Shown piece after piece: positions 1 to 6,012 of a DNA stretch of 40,723 bases. Within the stretch, counting starts at the first letter, position 1. Every line of letters begins with the position of its first letter. Made by a program: the position numbers and the translations under genes. Origin of the DNA: HGM04593 sp045634085. Lineage in GTDB: Bacteria > Bacteroidota > Bacteroidia > Bacteroidales > Bacteroidaceae. Below the pieces are notes generated by a model. That model was given only the letters and a program-made list of their open reading frames with translations. It did not search any database and was not told the origin of the DNA. The DNA lies in the NCBI GenBank assembly GCA_045634085.1, contig JAZQZM010000051.1:1-40723 (forward strand). The letters are read 5' to 3'.

Positions 1-72
1 TACAACGTTTATAACATCAAAATAATTTAGTGTGCCTTCGGGAAGAAGTAATGAGTAGCCGTCAAGTTTCAT
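1..72 (-). CDS. Transposase, 5' end only (ISAon1-like), runs off window
   Basis: An open frame starts with ATG at 72 and runs out of the window after 24 codons. The visible protein begins MKLDGYSLLLPEGTLNYFDV. The LLPEG-x-LxYF pattern is what I recall from the N-terminal domain of ISAon1-family transposases common in Bacteroidetes; this is recognition from memory, not a search. A good Bacteroidetes promoter lies directly upstream (94-124), which supports a real gene. It lies next to a DUF2971 gene that lacks its 3' end, so this is probably the left end of an insertion sequence. Too little is visible for certainty about the family. Confidence 0.5.
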   Translation of the reverse strand, partial: MKLDGYSLLLPEGTLNYFDVINVV

Positions 73-93
73 AGTCGTAAAATTTCTTGACAG

Positions 94-124
94 CAAATAT
101 AAAACAATTATTTTTACCCCTCAA
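94..124 (-). promoter_or_regulatory. Promoter of the transposase gene
   Basis: On the minus strand the -7 box TATATTTG (101-94) fits TAnnTTTG exactly, and TTG (124-122) lies 20 bases upstream as the -33 element. The start codon at 72 is about 22 bases downstream of the -7 box. The -33 element falls inside the inverted repeat 120-138. Confidence 0.55.
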
Positions 125-521
125 CTTTTAGAGTTGAGCCACAATTGTTTCCATACATTCTCCACATAGGTAAACAATCCTTAGTTGAAGAAAACGATGT
201 TATAAACAATTTCTCCCTTATTTTTTCTTCAGATTTGAGAAGCGACTTTTTAAAATCAGGCTGAGAAATCCCAAATATCTTTTCGGCAAATCTTCGTCCT
301 GTTTTAACCTCGTCTGGATCATTCATGTATTCACAATTAGAAGCCCATAGACATATTTCCTTACCTTCACTTGGATTATTAACAATTATTCCATTAAGCA
401 AAGCCTCTATTGAAGTATAGTGATATAATGTAGAGAGGTTATCAGGTACACGAACTAATGAATCAAGATAATTCATTAATGGAGTCGGTTTTGAATTTAT
501 ACGGTCAAAATCTATCTTCAT
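114..521 (-). pseudogene. DUF2971 family protein, 3'-truncated
   Basis: The frame from ATG 521 encodes 135 residues (a TTG start at 545 would add 8). It carries the N-terminal features of DUF2971: LYHYTSIEALLNGI, LWASNCEYMNDPDE, and FITSFSS...CLPMWRMYG. Family members usually run well past 200 residues, whereas this one ends ten residues after MYG with NNCGSTLKVEG. Those last codons overlap the inverted repeat 120-138 beside the transposase gene. The likely explanation is disruption by IS insertion. DUF2971 genes are often found in defence islands; their biochemical role is not established to my knowledge. The truncated product is probably non-functional. Confidence 0.65.
120..138. repeat. 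Short inverted repeat at the probable IS end
   Basis: CTCAACT (120-126) and AGTTGAG (132-138) form a perfect 7-bp inverted repeat with a 5-base spacer. It lies exactly where the DUF2971 reading frame stops resembling its family, so it may belong to the terminal repeat of the insertion sequence. The other IS end is outside the window. Confidence 0.4.
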
Positions 522-542
522 AAGAATTTGATTAAAACAAAA

Positions 543-550
543 CAAATATA
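543..550 (-). promoter_or_regulatory. -7 box upstream of the DUF2971 gene
   Basis: TATATTTG on the minus strand fits TAnnTTTG and lies 21 bases before ATG 521. No TTG is found at the expected -33 distance, so the promoter is only half supported. Confidence 0.35.
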
Positions 551-557
551 ACCATTA

Positions 558-593
558 AAAACAAAAAAGAGAATAGCTTTTTGCCATTCTCTT
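558..593 (-). terminator. Rho-independent terminator after the silent hsdS cassette
   Basis: On the minus strand AAGAGAAT (93-86 side, 593-586) pairs with ATTCTCTT (574-567), extended by an inner GC pair across a small bulge. It is followed by TTTTTTGTTTTT. This is a clear terminator for leftward transcription coming out of the hsdS region and it insulates the DUF2971 gene. Confidence 0.7.
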
Positions 594-697
594 CAGAAAT
601 CACCTCTCTTTCTCCTTTTATAACGGAAAATCTTATTCTCTTTTAATGCATCGAATTTCTCGGCAGCATCATAAAGTATTCGATCACCTATTTTCTT
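593..697 (-). other. 34-codon open frame, possible 3' remnant of a gene
   Basis: Directly after the stop of the silent hsdS cassette, and in the same frame, a second open stretch of 34 codons runs to TGA at 595-593. It contains DRILYDAAEKFDALKENK and ends in a basic tail (RYKRRKRGDF). The stop codon abuts the terminator hairpin 567-593, as expected for the genuine 3' end of a gene. No start codon or family was recognised. It may be the tail of a gene displaced by rearrangement at the recombination site 761-774. Confidence 0.3.
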
Positions 698-760
698 TTA
701 TCGGACACCAATAATAAAATATGAGAATTTGCCGATATTAGCCGCCACTACCAAGATAGA

Positions 761-774
761 TAAATGATAATTTA
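761..774 (+). repeat. Recombination site A (TAAATGATAATTTA)
   Basis: Exact 14-base core shared by four sites, here in plus orientation at the distal end of the silent TRD2 cassette. Homology with site D extends through the adjacent C-terminal coding region, about 757-828 against 3812-3880 inverted. Its complement encodes VNYHL of the HsdS C terminus. Confidence 0.75.
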
Positions 775-1423
775 CCGACACTTGACCATTCATCAGTAGT
801 GCTAACAACTCGTCTCGCTGCTTAGTGAGACTTTCTATTTCCCTGCTAATCTCACTTTGCTTTTGATTGCTTTTCACTAACAAGTTCTTAACCTTTGCAA
901 GAATGTCTGGCGAAGGAACAACAATCGGAATCTTATTGATGTGTTCTGGATAGACATGAGGCTGTGCAGCACCAATTTGCTGAGTAAAAAGCAGTTCCTG
1001 GAAATGCAAAATCCAATAGTAACAATATATCGTTTCTTCTATTTTTTCACACTGAATGGTGGAACAGTCAGATGCATATATTGGCTCTCTCCAGAAATTG
1101 ATAAAGCCAGCATTTGCACCCGATGCGCTAACTGTAATCACATATGCAGATCGATTAGCTTCATTATGCAAGAATGAATAATCAGTTGCAGCTGCTACTA
1201 CTTTAATATCACCTTCGACTGTTTGTGCTTTTGTAATAGTAGAGCCTCGTTTGACATCAGCAAATGTGCCGATTGTTTTAACCTCCCAACCCTCTGGAAT
1301 CTCGCGCTTCAGTTTGTCATTCCACACCACCTTACCTCCGCTTGACTTGTATGGTTTACCCTCCTCATTTGGAAAGTCAAACTGCACAAACCAATAATCA
1401 TACAATTGCTTCGCCATCGCCTC

Positions 1424-1437
1424 TAAATTATCATTTA
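1424..1437 (-). repeat. Recombination site B (TAAATGATAATTTA)
   Basis: Exact 14-base core in minus orientation at the start of the silent cassette. Homology with site C continues for roughly 95 further bases of the HsdS linker (1325-1423 against 3132-3230 inverted), at about 85% identity by eye. Unlike A, C and D, the core is not preceded by GA. Confidence 0.75.
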
Positions 1438-1455
1438 CATGCCCAGTTACATATT

Positions 1456-1489
1456 TAGTCTTATATTAAATACACTTAATACAAGACTA
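1456..1489. promoter_or_regulatory. Inverted repeat upstream of the recombinase, possible operator
   Basis: TAGTCTTATATTAA (1456-1469) and TTAATACAAGACTA (1476-1489) match as an inverted repeat in 13 of 14 positions, with a 6-base spacer. The repeat ends one base before the recombinase start codon at 1491 and would cover its promoter or translation start. An operator for autoregulation by the recombinase, or an mRNA hairpin limiting its translation, are both plausible. No clear TAnnTTTG box was seen here. Confidence 0.5.
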
Positions 1490-1490
1490 T

Positions 1491-2483
1491 ATGAAAGAAA
1501 CATTTTTAGAAGCTGTAACCCGTCGATTAGAATCCAATTTTACAGCAGAGCAAATGGTAATGGTAGCAGAGATAGTAGAGGATGAGCTATCCAAGTATGA
1601 GATTAACAAACGAGCAAGTGATGAGGAAGTGCGGATGCGTGAGAACTCACAACTCGTAGGAGTATTTCTTTCTGCTAAACGCATCGAAGGATGTTCCGAG
1701 AAAACCATCCATTATTACCAATCTTCTATTGAGAAATTACTGATGGCGATTCAAAAACAAGTCTGTGAAATAACAACCAACGACATCCGTTGTTATCTTG
1801 CAACACAGCAGGATACAAGACAGTTAAGCAAAGTTACTATTGATAACCTTCGTAGGATCTTCTCCAGTTTCTTTTCGTGGTTGGAGGATGAAGATTATAT
1901 TACAAAAAGTCCGGTGCGCAGAATACACAAGGTACGAACTGACACACTAGTCAAGGAGGTGCTGAGCGATGAGAGCATGGAGGTATTACGTGATAGCTGT
2001 ACTGAAATTCGTGACATTGCAATGATTGACCTACTGGCAAGCACTGGTATTCGTGTAGGAGAACTGGTTAAAATGAATCGTGATGACATAGATTTTCAAG
2101 AACGGCAGTGCGTGGTCTTTGGTAAGGGTAACAAAGAACGAGAAGTGTATTTCAATGCTCGTACTAAAATTCATTTGAAACGCTATTTGGACGAACGCAC
2201 GGATAACAATCCGGCTCTATTTGTCAGCTTTTCAGTCCCACACTCACGGCTCACCATTAGTGGTGTGGAAGCTCGCTTACGGCAATTAGGGAAACGCACC
2301 AATATCCTCAAAGTCCATCCGCACAAATTCAGAAGAACTCTCGCGACAATGGCTATTGACAAGGGTATGCCCATCGAGCAGGTGCAGAAATTATTAGGTC
2401 ACGTTAAGATTGACACTACCCTACATTATGCTATGGTAAACCAAACAAATGTGAAACTCGCACATCGCAAATTCCTCGGATAG
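1491..2483 (+). CDS. Tyrosine recombinase, probable hsdS invertase
   Basis: This 330-residue site-specific recombinase has the full catalytic set: Arg188 (TGIRVGEL), Lys212 (FGKGNKERE), His278-x-x-Arg281 (HPHKFRR), His304 (LLGHVKIDTT) and the nucleophile Tyr313 (LHYAMV). The N-terminal half contains a SAM-like core-binding domain (about residues 50-145) after a helical extension. It belongs to the XerC/XerD-like integrase family and resembles the recombinases that sit beside shuffling hsdS genes. It lies between silent cassette 698-1437 and the intact hsdS, inside the region bounded by four copies of TAAATGATAATTTA. I infer it catalyses inversion between those sites. Inversion between sites B and C would flip the recombinase gene itself. 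The ATG at 1491 directly follows an inverted repeat. Confidence 0.9.
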   Translation: MKETFLEAVTRRLESNFTAEQMVMVAEIVEDELSKYEINKRASDEEVRMRENSQLVGVFLSAKRIEGCSEKTIHYYQSSIEKLLMAIQKQVCEITTNDIRCYLATQQDTRQLSKVTIDNLRRIFSSFFSWLEDEDYITKSPVRRIHKVRTDTLVKEVLSDESMEVLRDSCTEIRDIAMIDLLASTGIRVGELVKMNRDDIDFQERQCVVFGKGNKEREVYFNARTKIHLKRYLDERTDNNPALFVSFSVPHSRLTISGVEARLRQLGKRTNILKVHPHKFRRTLATMAIDKGMPIEQVQKLLGHVKIDTTLHYAMVNQTNVKLAHRKFLG

Positions 2484-2487
2484 CTTG

Positions 2488-2502
2488 TAAAATAGCATTT
2501 TA
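2488..2502 (+). terminator. Weak AT-rich hairpin after the recombinase
   Basis: TAAAAT and ATTTTA flank AGC five bases after the recombinase stop codon, followed by TTTATCTTT. The stem has only A-T pairs, so termination is doubtful. Confidence 0.25.
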
Positions 2503-2522
2503 TTTATCTTTAGCAGGGGCGG

Positions 2523-2556
2523 TTTAGCTGTTTCTGCCAAAATTCGTGTACCTTTG
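2523..2556 (+). promoter_or_regulatory. Promoter of the plus-strand hsdS
   Basis: The -7 box TACCTTTG (2549-2556) matches TAnnTTTG exactly. TTTAG (2523-2527) lies 21 bases upstream as a -33 element. The predicted transcript starts near 2562 and leaves only about 12 bases before ATG 2574. This hsdS can therefore be transcribed independently of hsdM. Confidence 0.6.
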
Positions 2557-2573
2557 CAGAAAATGTGTGCAGA

Positions 2574-3890
2574 ATGAAATTAGCAGAGGTAATCGATTCA
2601 TATGTTTCTGGAGATTGGGGTAATGAGGAATATTCCAACGAATCTCCAAATACTGTGTTTTGTGTGAGAGGTGCAGATATTGTACCTATCTCTAATCATA
2701 GTTTCAACAATATCCCTAAACGATATGTATCTAACAGAACTATAGAAACCAAATTGCTCAAAGAGGGAGATATAGTTGTTGAAAAATCTGGCGGTAGTCC
2801 TACTCAATCAACTGGTCGTGTTGTATATATTTCCAAGGACTTAATAGAAAGTGTTGGCTCTATTGTTTGTTCTAATTTTTGTACTGCTATAAGGGTAAAG
2901 CCTGAATGGAATCCATTATATGTTTACTATTATTGGCTAAACACATACAACCGAGGCGTATTCTTTAATTTCGAGGGGAAAACATCCGGCATCAAGAATC
3001 TACAGATGGACAATGCGTTATCTGCCATTGAAATAGAATATCTTCCCCTTGAAAAACAAAACGAAATCGTTGCTATATTATCTGCTATTGACTCTAAAAT
3101 CACCATCAATCGTCAGATAAATGATAATTTAGAGGCGATGGCAAAGCGGCTCTACGACTATTGGTTTGTGCAGTTTGACTTTCCAAACGAAGAGTGTAAA
3201 CCATACAAGTCAAGCGGAGGAAAGATGGTGTGGAGTGATGAATTGCAAATGAACATTCCTCACAATTGGGTTATTTGTAGACTAAATGACTACATTGATA
3301 AAAACAACACTGGGGATTGGGGTAATGATACTCCTTCAAATAATTCTATTGAAGTTGGCTGTATCCGTGGAGCTGATATTCTTAAACTAAACAATTTACC
3401 AAGACGATATATAAAAAAGAATAACATAGCCAAGTTGCTCTCTGATTGGGATATGGTTATTGAGGTCTCAGGTGGAAGCCCCACTCAGGCAACAGGACGA
3501 AGCGCCTTAATCACACCAGGTACAATTAAACGTAATGGCGGAAAGATTACGTGCTCAAACTTTTGTCATGCCTTTTCTTTCAAAAGCTATAAATACTCGG
3601 TCTTTTTCTTTTTTGCATGGAAGATGTTTTACGTGAATGATATAATGTTCAACTATGAAGGTAAAACTAGTGGCATAAAGAACTTTATGACAGAAACTTT
3701 CCTTGCCAATAAATGGGTTATGCCCAAACAAGAACTTGTTGATAGATTTTTCGAGCAAATAAGGAGTATTTATTCTCAAATAGATGCCAATATTGCAGAA
3801 AACAATCACCTCACTAAGCAGCGAGACGAGTTGTTACCACTACTGATAAATGGTCAGGTTTCGGTAAATTATCATTTATCGCACGATTAA
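2574..3890 (+). CDS. hsdS: Type I restriction-modification specificity subunit HsdS, full length
   Basis: The only complete HsdS in the window (438 residues). It sets the DNA target of the HsdM/HsdR complex. The layout is TRD1 (about 1-165), central conserved linker (INDNLEAMAKRLYDYWFVQF, about 180-200), TRD2 (about 225-395) and distal coil (LTKQRDELLPLLINGQ). Both TRDs share the pattern GDWGN, C(V/I)RGADI, RY, SGGSPTQ-TGR and NYEGKTSGIKN or NFEGKTSGIKN, so they belong to one TRD family. ATG 2574 is preferred over GTG 2565 because of the short leader after the promoter. Sites C and D lie at residues about 182-186 and 431-435. It faces the opposite way to hsdM and hsdR. Inversion of C-D would cut it back to TRD1 plus a short nonsense tail. 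Confidence 0.92.
   Translation: MKLAEVIDSYVSGDWGNEEYSNESPNTVFCVRGADIVPISNHSFNNIPKRYVSNRTIETKLLKEGDIVVEKSGGSPTQSTGRVVYISKDLIESVGSIVCSNFCTAIRVKPEWNPLYVYYYWLNTYNRGVFFNFEGKTSGIKNLQMDNALSAIEIEYLPLEKQNEIVAILSAIDSKITINRQINDNLEAMAKRLYDYWFVQFDFPNEECKPYKSSGGKMVWSDELQMNIPHNWVICRLNDYIDKNNTGDWGNDTPSNNSIEVGCIRGADILKLNNLPRRYIKKNNIAKLLSDWDMVIEVSGGSPTQATGRSALITPGTIKRNGGKITCSNFCHAFSFKSYKYSVFFFFAWKMFYVNDIMFNYEGKTSGIKNFMTETFLANKWVMPKQELVDRFFEQIRSIYSQIDANIAENNHLTKQRDELLPLLINGQVSVNYHLSHD
3118..3131 (+). repeat. Recombination site C (TAAATGATAATTTA)
   Basis: Exact 14-base core in plus orientation inside the intact hsdS, encoding part of INDNL at the junction of TRD1 and the linker. Preceded by GA, giving a 16-base match with sites A and D. 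Confidence 0.8.
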
Positions 3891-4398
3891 GCGCTATCTT
3901 TTGGTCATAACTCTCCCATATATCAGCAATTGTTTTTTGAGTATATAGAGTCGGAAAATTGAATGTAAGTGATGAAATATCCGAAGGATTAATAGAAGGA
4001 TATGCTGATACCGCTGTATCAGCGATATTCCCGATGTATTCTGTTATAGATGGTTGGGTTAATAACAGATATAGATACCTTGGATCAATATCATTTTTAT
4101 ATTGATCTTTAAGGTCAATCGTAACAAATCCTGTTGATACAATTAAGTTACTTTGGGGACTTCTTAATAGTCCATAATGCTTCAGACGAGGACGAACTGT
4201 TGAATAAACAATCGTATTATTTTCTACTCTACGTTGTGCTCGACTAGGGGCATTATTAATATCAATGACAGCCATATCAGAAATAACATTTTCTGTAATG
4301 CTACTAGTATCAAGATAAAGAATCTCCTTGATTGAATCTGACTTATTTATGGTTCGTTTATTGAAGTCAGCAATATCTTCTAATTTATATTTCTTCAT
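3814..4398 (-). CDS. hsdS: HsdS half gene: first TRD only, end of the R-M operon
   Basis: The 194-residue product starts MKKYKLEDIADFNKRTINKS, carries one TRD (about residues 1-150), then the helix YDQKIALNRAINDNL. Right after this point, encoded by site D, a normal HsdS would continue with EAMAKQLYDYWF; here it runs into LPKPDHLSVVVTTRLAA and stops. The truncation is due to orientation of the invertible segment 3118-3878, not to a frameshift. The gene starts 5 bases after the Abi_C-like gene and is clearly the last gene of the hsdR-hsdM operon. A half HsdS might dimerise to form an alternative specificity, as reported for some truncated HsdS proteins, but that is inference. It overlaps the 3' end of the plus-strand hsdS. 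Confidence 0.88.
   Translation of the reverse strand: MKKYKLEDIADFNKRTINKSDSIKEILYLDTSSITENVISDMAVIDINNAPSRAQRRVENNTIVYSTVRPRLKHYGLLRSPQSNLIVSTGFVTIDLKDQYKNDIDPRYLYLLLTQPSITEYIGNIADTAVSAYPSINPSDISSLTFNFPTLYTQKTIADIWESYDQKIALNRAINDNLPKPDHLSVVVTTRLAA
3865..3878 (-). repeat. Recombination site D (TAAATGATAATTTA)
   Basis: Exact 14-base core in minus orientation. On the plus strand it encodes VNYHL at the HsdS C terminus; on the minus strand it encodes NDNL of the truncated hsdS. It is the junction where the two convergent hsdS genes overlap. Confidence 0.8.
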
Positions 4399-4403
4399 TT
4401 TTC

Positions 4404-5177
4404 TTAAAAAGGTAAATCATCAACATCAATGGTCGGTTTAATAATCGGAGGAAATTTTGCTTTGTAAAAATTAAGCAAAAACAACCCAACTGTGGATACT
4501 GCATTTACAATGAAATAAGCGTACAATGAATCGGAAATAATATAATTAGAATCCATCTTTCCGTGAAAAATAGTTTTACTACTTCTTAGATCTTCAATGG
4601 CTTTGCATGCACCTACTAGGGAAGTTGAAATTGTTTTTATTTCATCAGGCATTCCTACTTCTGCAGTTAATTTAAATGCTTTAGTGATGCTTTTAATTAA
4701 ACTATATAATGTATCCTTTTCACCCCATACAACATTAATCCTAGTATCTTTGAGTATTTCTTTTATGATGCTTTCTAATGCAGAGTTTGCCAATCCAACA
4801 GCTAAACTTGGATCTTCTTCTACATTTTTGAAGGCTTTCTCAAAAGTTTGACTTGCCGTTTCATAACTTGATTTCAATTCATTTTTGAAAACAGGAATAC
4901 TTGGTATGTAGTCAGGAGTTTCCACTCCTAGGTCTACGGCTATTTTTAGAAGCGTTTCTCCATCAATGTGATGCAGCGTTTTCTTTACATCAAGTTTCTT
5001 CCTCTCTTCGTCCTTGAAATAGAAGTAAAAATTCTCATTATCACCGTAACAATCATAAACAATGTGCCACTTATCAAGATAATTGGCGACATCCTCATAA
5101 CTTTTGTACAACTCAAATAAGCGGTCATTTATATTCTGAACAATGCTCATTTGGTATCGTGGTGAGATTCCATTCAT
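4404..5177 (-). CDS. Abi_C-like (abortive infection C-terminal) protein
   Basis: A 257-residue cytosolic protein. The C-terminal half looks like the Abi_C domain: DPSLAVGLANSALESIIKEIL (about 120-142), a helical region with LYSLIKSITKAF, then DLRSSKTIFHGKM (about 200-212) and a hydrophobic helix with FIVNAVSTVGLFLLNF. The R-x6-H arrangement resembles the HEPN-type motif typical of this domain, though the usual RN at its start is RS here. The N-terminal 110 residues were not recognised. Its start overlaps the preceding stop codon by one base (TAATG), indicating translational coupling, and hsdS begins 5 bases after its end. Proteins of this kind are common passengers of type I R-M operons; an RNase or growth-arrest role is inference. 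Confidence 0.6.
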   Translation of the reverse strand: MNGISPRYQMSIVQNINDRLFELYKSYEDVANYLDKWHIVYDCYGDNENFYFYFKDEERKKLDVKKTLHHIDGETLLKIAVDLGVETPDYIPSIPVFKNELKSSYETASQTFEKAFKNVEEDPSLAVGLANSALESIIKEILKDTRINVVWGEKDTLYSLIKSITKAFKLTAEVGMPDEIKTISTSLVGACKAIEDLRSSKTIFHGKMDSNYIISDSLYAYFIVNAVSTVGLFLLNFYKAKFPPIIKPTIDVDDLPF

Positions 5178-5476
5178 TATAGTAATCTGTTTTGATTTTT
5201 AAGAAAAGTCTTCATTTGTTCCTCGCATAACTTGAGAATCAATTCTCTTCTATTCTTTTCGGCCTCCTTCTGTTCTTTGCTAGCATATGGCAAACTTTCA
5301 ACTTCCTTTTTCTGTTTTGCAATGGCATACTCAATCCCCTCATGCAAGGATTTCTCAGAAATCTTTTGGTATCCACCTAAAAATTGATCAACCATAAAAG
5401 CAGATAGTTTTATACCTCCGTCTGCATTTTTTGCCATCTCTAACAAATGTTCATTCAATTTATCGTAATCAATCAT
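5177..5476 (-). CDS. Small protein of unknown function in the R-M operon
   Basis: 99 residues, not recognised. It is predicted to be largely helical with a charged C-terminal half (KKEVESLPYASKEQKEAEKNRRELILKLCEEQ) and no signal peptide or membrane segment. It starts 15 bases after the preceding gene and overlaps the Abi_C-like gene by one base, so the two are probably made together. That tight coupling suggests a partner, for example an antitoxin-like or accessory subunit, but there is no direct evidence. Confidence 0.6.
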   Translation of the reverse strand: MIDYDKLNEHLLEMAKNADGGIKLSAFMVDQFLGGYQKISEKSLHEGIEYAIAKQKKEVESLPYASKEQKEAEKNRRELILKLCEEQMKTFLKNQNRLL

Positions 5477-5491
5477 TCTTGCTTTCTCTTA

Positions 5492-5857
5492 TTATAAATC
5501 TTCATACAGTTCTTTATCCTCCTCAAGAAGATATTCGTATTTTGTACCCTTTAGGCTCTCTCTATCGTACTCTTTACGGTATTCCATAATATAGAATCCC
5601 ACCACTTCAGGGTATGTGTATAGATAGGTGCGGCATACTTTCTTGAAAAGCACAAGCATTTTCTCATTTCCCACGAAATCAAACATCCAAGTTAGAAGAT
5701 TGTCTACCTCATCTTTAGTGGCTTTTCTATTGCAAATATCATTAACCAATGGCGTGTATTCAATAACAGCACGTTCCTGAATACCCGCCAAAGTTTCGGC
5801 TAACTTAGAGATTTTATCTTCTAATTTTTCTTTATTTTGCTTATCTATAGTGGTCAT
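5492..5857 (-). CDS. Small protein of unknown function in the R-M operon
   Basis: 121 residues from ATG 5857; a TTG start 21 bases upstream is less likely. The N terminus is a charged helix (KEKLEDKISKLAETLAGIQ), followed by LVNDICNRKATKDEVDNLLTWMFDFVGNEKMLVLFKKVCRTYLYTYP, and an acidic C terminus. No family was recognised, and no membrane segment is present. It is the first gene after the 134-base gap 5858-5991, so it may have its own promoter, but no good minus-strand TAnnTTTG box was found in the gap. Confidence 0.6.
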   Translation of the reverse strand: MTTIDKQNKEKLEDKISKLAETLAGIQERAVIEYTPLVNDICNRKATKDEVDNLLTWMFDFVGNEKMLVLFKKVCRTYLYTYPEVVGFYIMEYRKEYDRESLKGTKYEYLLEEDKELYEDL

Positions 5858-5913
5858 TTTGCGCGTTTTTTGCAACAAATTAGCCGTTAATGAGTTAAAA
5901 GATGGAGGAATTC

Positions 5914-5944
5914 TTGCAAATGCACATAAAAAGAATTACCTTTG
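5914..5944 (+). promoter_or_regulatory. Plus-strand promoter inside the R-M operon
   Basis: TTG (5914-5916), a 20-base spacer, then TACCTTTG (5937-5944) give a full Bacteroidetes promoter match. The -7 box plus following CA is the same TACCTTTGCA seen before the plus-strand hsdS. It points against the operon, and no plus-strand protein gene follows. Confidence 0.55.
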
Positions 5945-5949
5945 CACCA

Positions 5950-6012
5950 TCTCAGCAACCATGTGTTGAAGGAGAAACGGGGGCGATATTCTTATCGCTC
6001 CTTGCTTTTTAT
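5950..6012 (+). ncRNA. Candidate small RNA antisense to the end of the 165-residue gene
   Basis: A promoter (5914-5944) and a terminator (5980-6010) about 60 bases apart on the plus strand define a short transcript with no credible open reading frame. It lies opposite the main operon, in the only sizeable gap between its genes, and its 3' end overlaps the last codons and stop of the gene 5992-6489. It could act in cis on operon mRNA or in trans. Boundaries are estimates (start 6 bases after the -7 box, end in the T tract). Confidence 0.4.
5980..6010 (+). terminator. Terminator hairpin for the candidate small RNA
   Basis: GGGGCGATA (5980-5988) pairs with TATCGCTCC (5993-6001) in RNA over 9 bp with one G-U pair and a TTCT loop; TTGCTTTTT follows. 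On the minus strand the same hairpin has a mismatch and a poorer T tract, so rightward termination is better supported. Confidence 0.55.

Larger units (their letters stand above)
698..1437 (-). pseudogene. hsdS: Silent hsdS cassette: second TRD and C-terminal part only
   Basis: This is the 3' half of a type I specificity subunit gene. Reading leftward from recombination site B (1437-1424), it encodes the central conserved segment (AMAKQLYDYWFVQFDFPNEE), a TRD (about residues 35-170 of the frame) and the distal conserved coil (LTKQRDELLALLMNGQVSV), then meets site A (774-761). There is no first TRD, promoter or natural start; the nominal start is an internal Met of the linker. The linker and C-terminal coil are near-identical to those of the intact hsdS at 2574-3890, while the TRD is unrelated (VKRGSTITKAQ, GFINFWREPIYASDCS). 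It is best read as a storage cassette whose TRD is expressed only after recombination. The 19-residue tail past site A is not hsdS-like. Confidence 0.8.
3118..3878. other. Predicted invertible DNA segment carrying one shared TRD2 module
   Basis: The segment is bounded by inverted copies of TAAATGATAATTTA (sites C and D). In the present orientation its TRD2 is joined to the plus-strand TRD1 (2574-3117). The convergent minus-strand hsdS ends at site D with a short out-of-family tail. Turning the segment round would, in frame, give the minus-strand gene the linker EAMAKRLYDYWFVQF and a complete TRD2, and would give the plus-strand gene exactly the tail the minus-strand gene has now. Frames were checked by reading across both sites. 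Confidence 0.75.

Noticed and set aside
698..3890. Diversity-generating retroelement
   Set aside because: Repeated modules and variable domains are present, but there is no reverse transcriptase or template repeat; inverted sites and a tyrosine recombinase explain the pattern.
3814..4398. Truncated minus-strand hsdS as a frameshift or point-mutation pseudogene
   Set aside because: The break falls exactly at recombination site D and the missing part is available, in frame, in the adjacent inverted segment.
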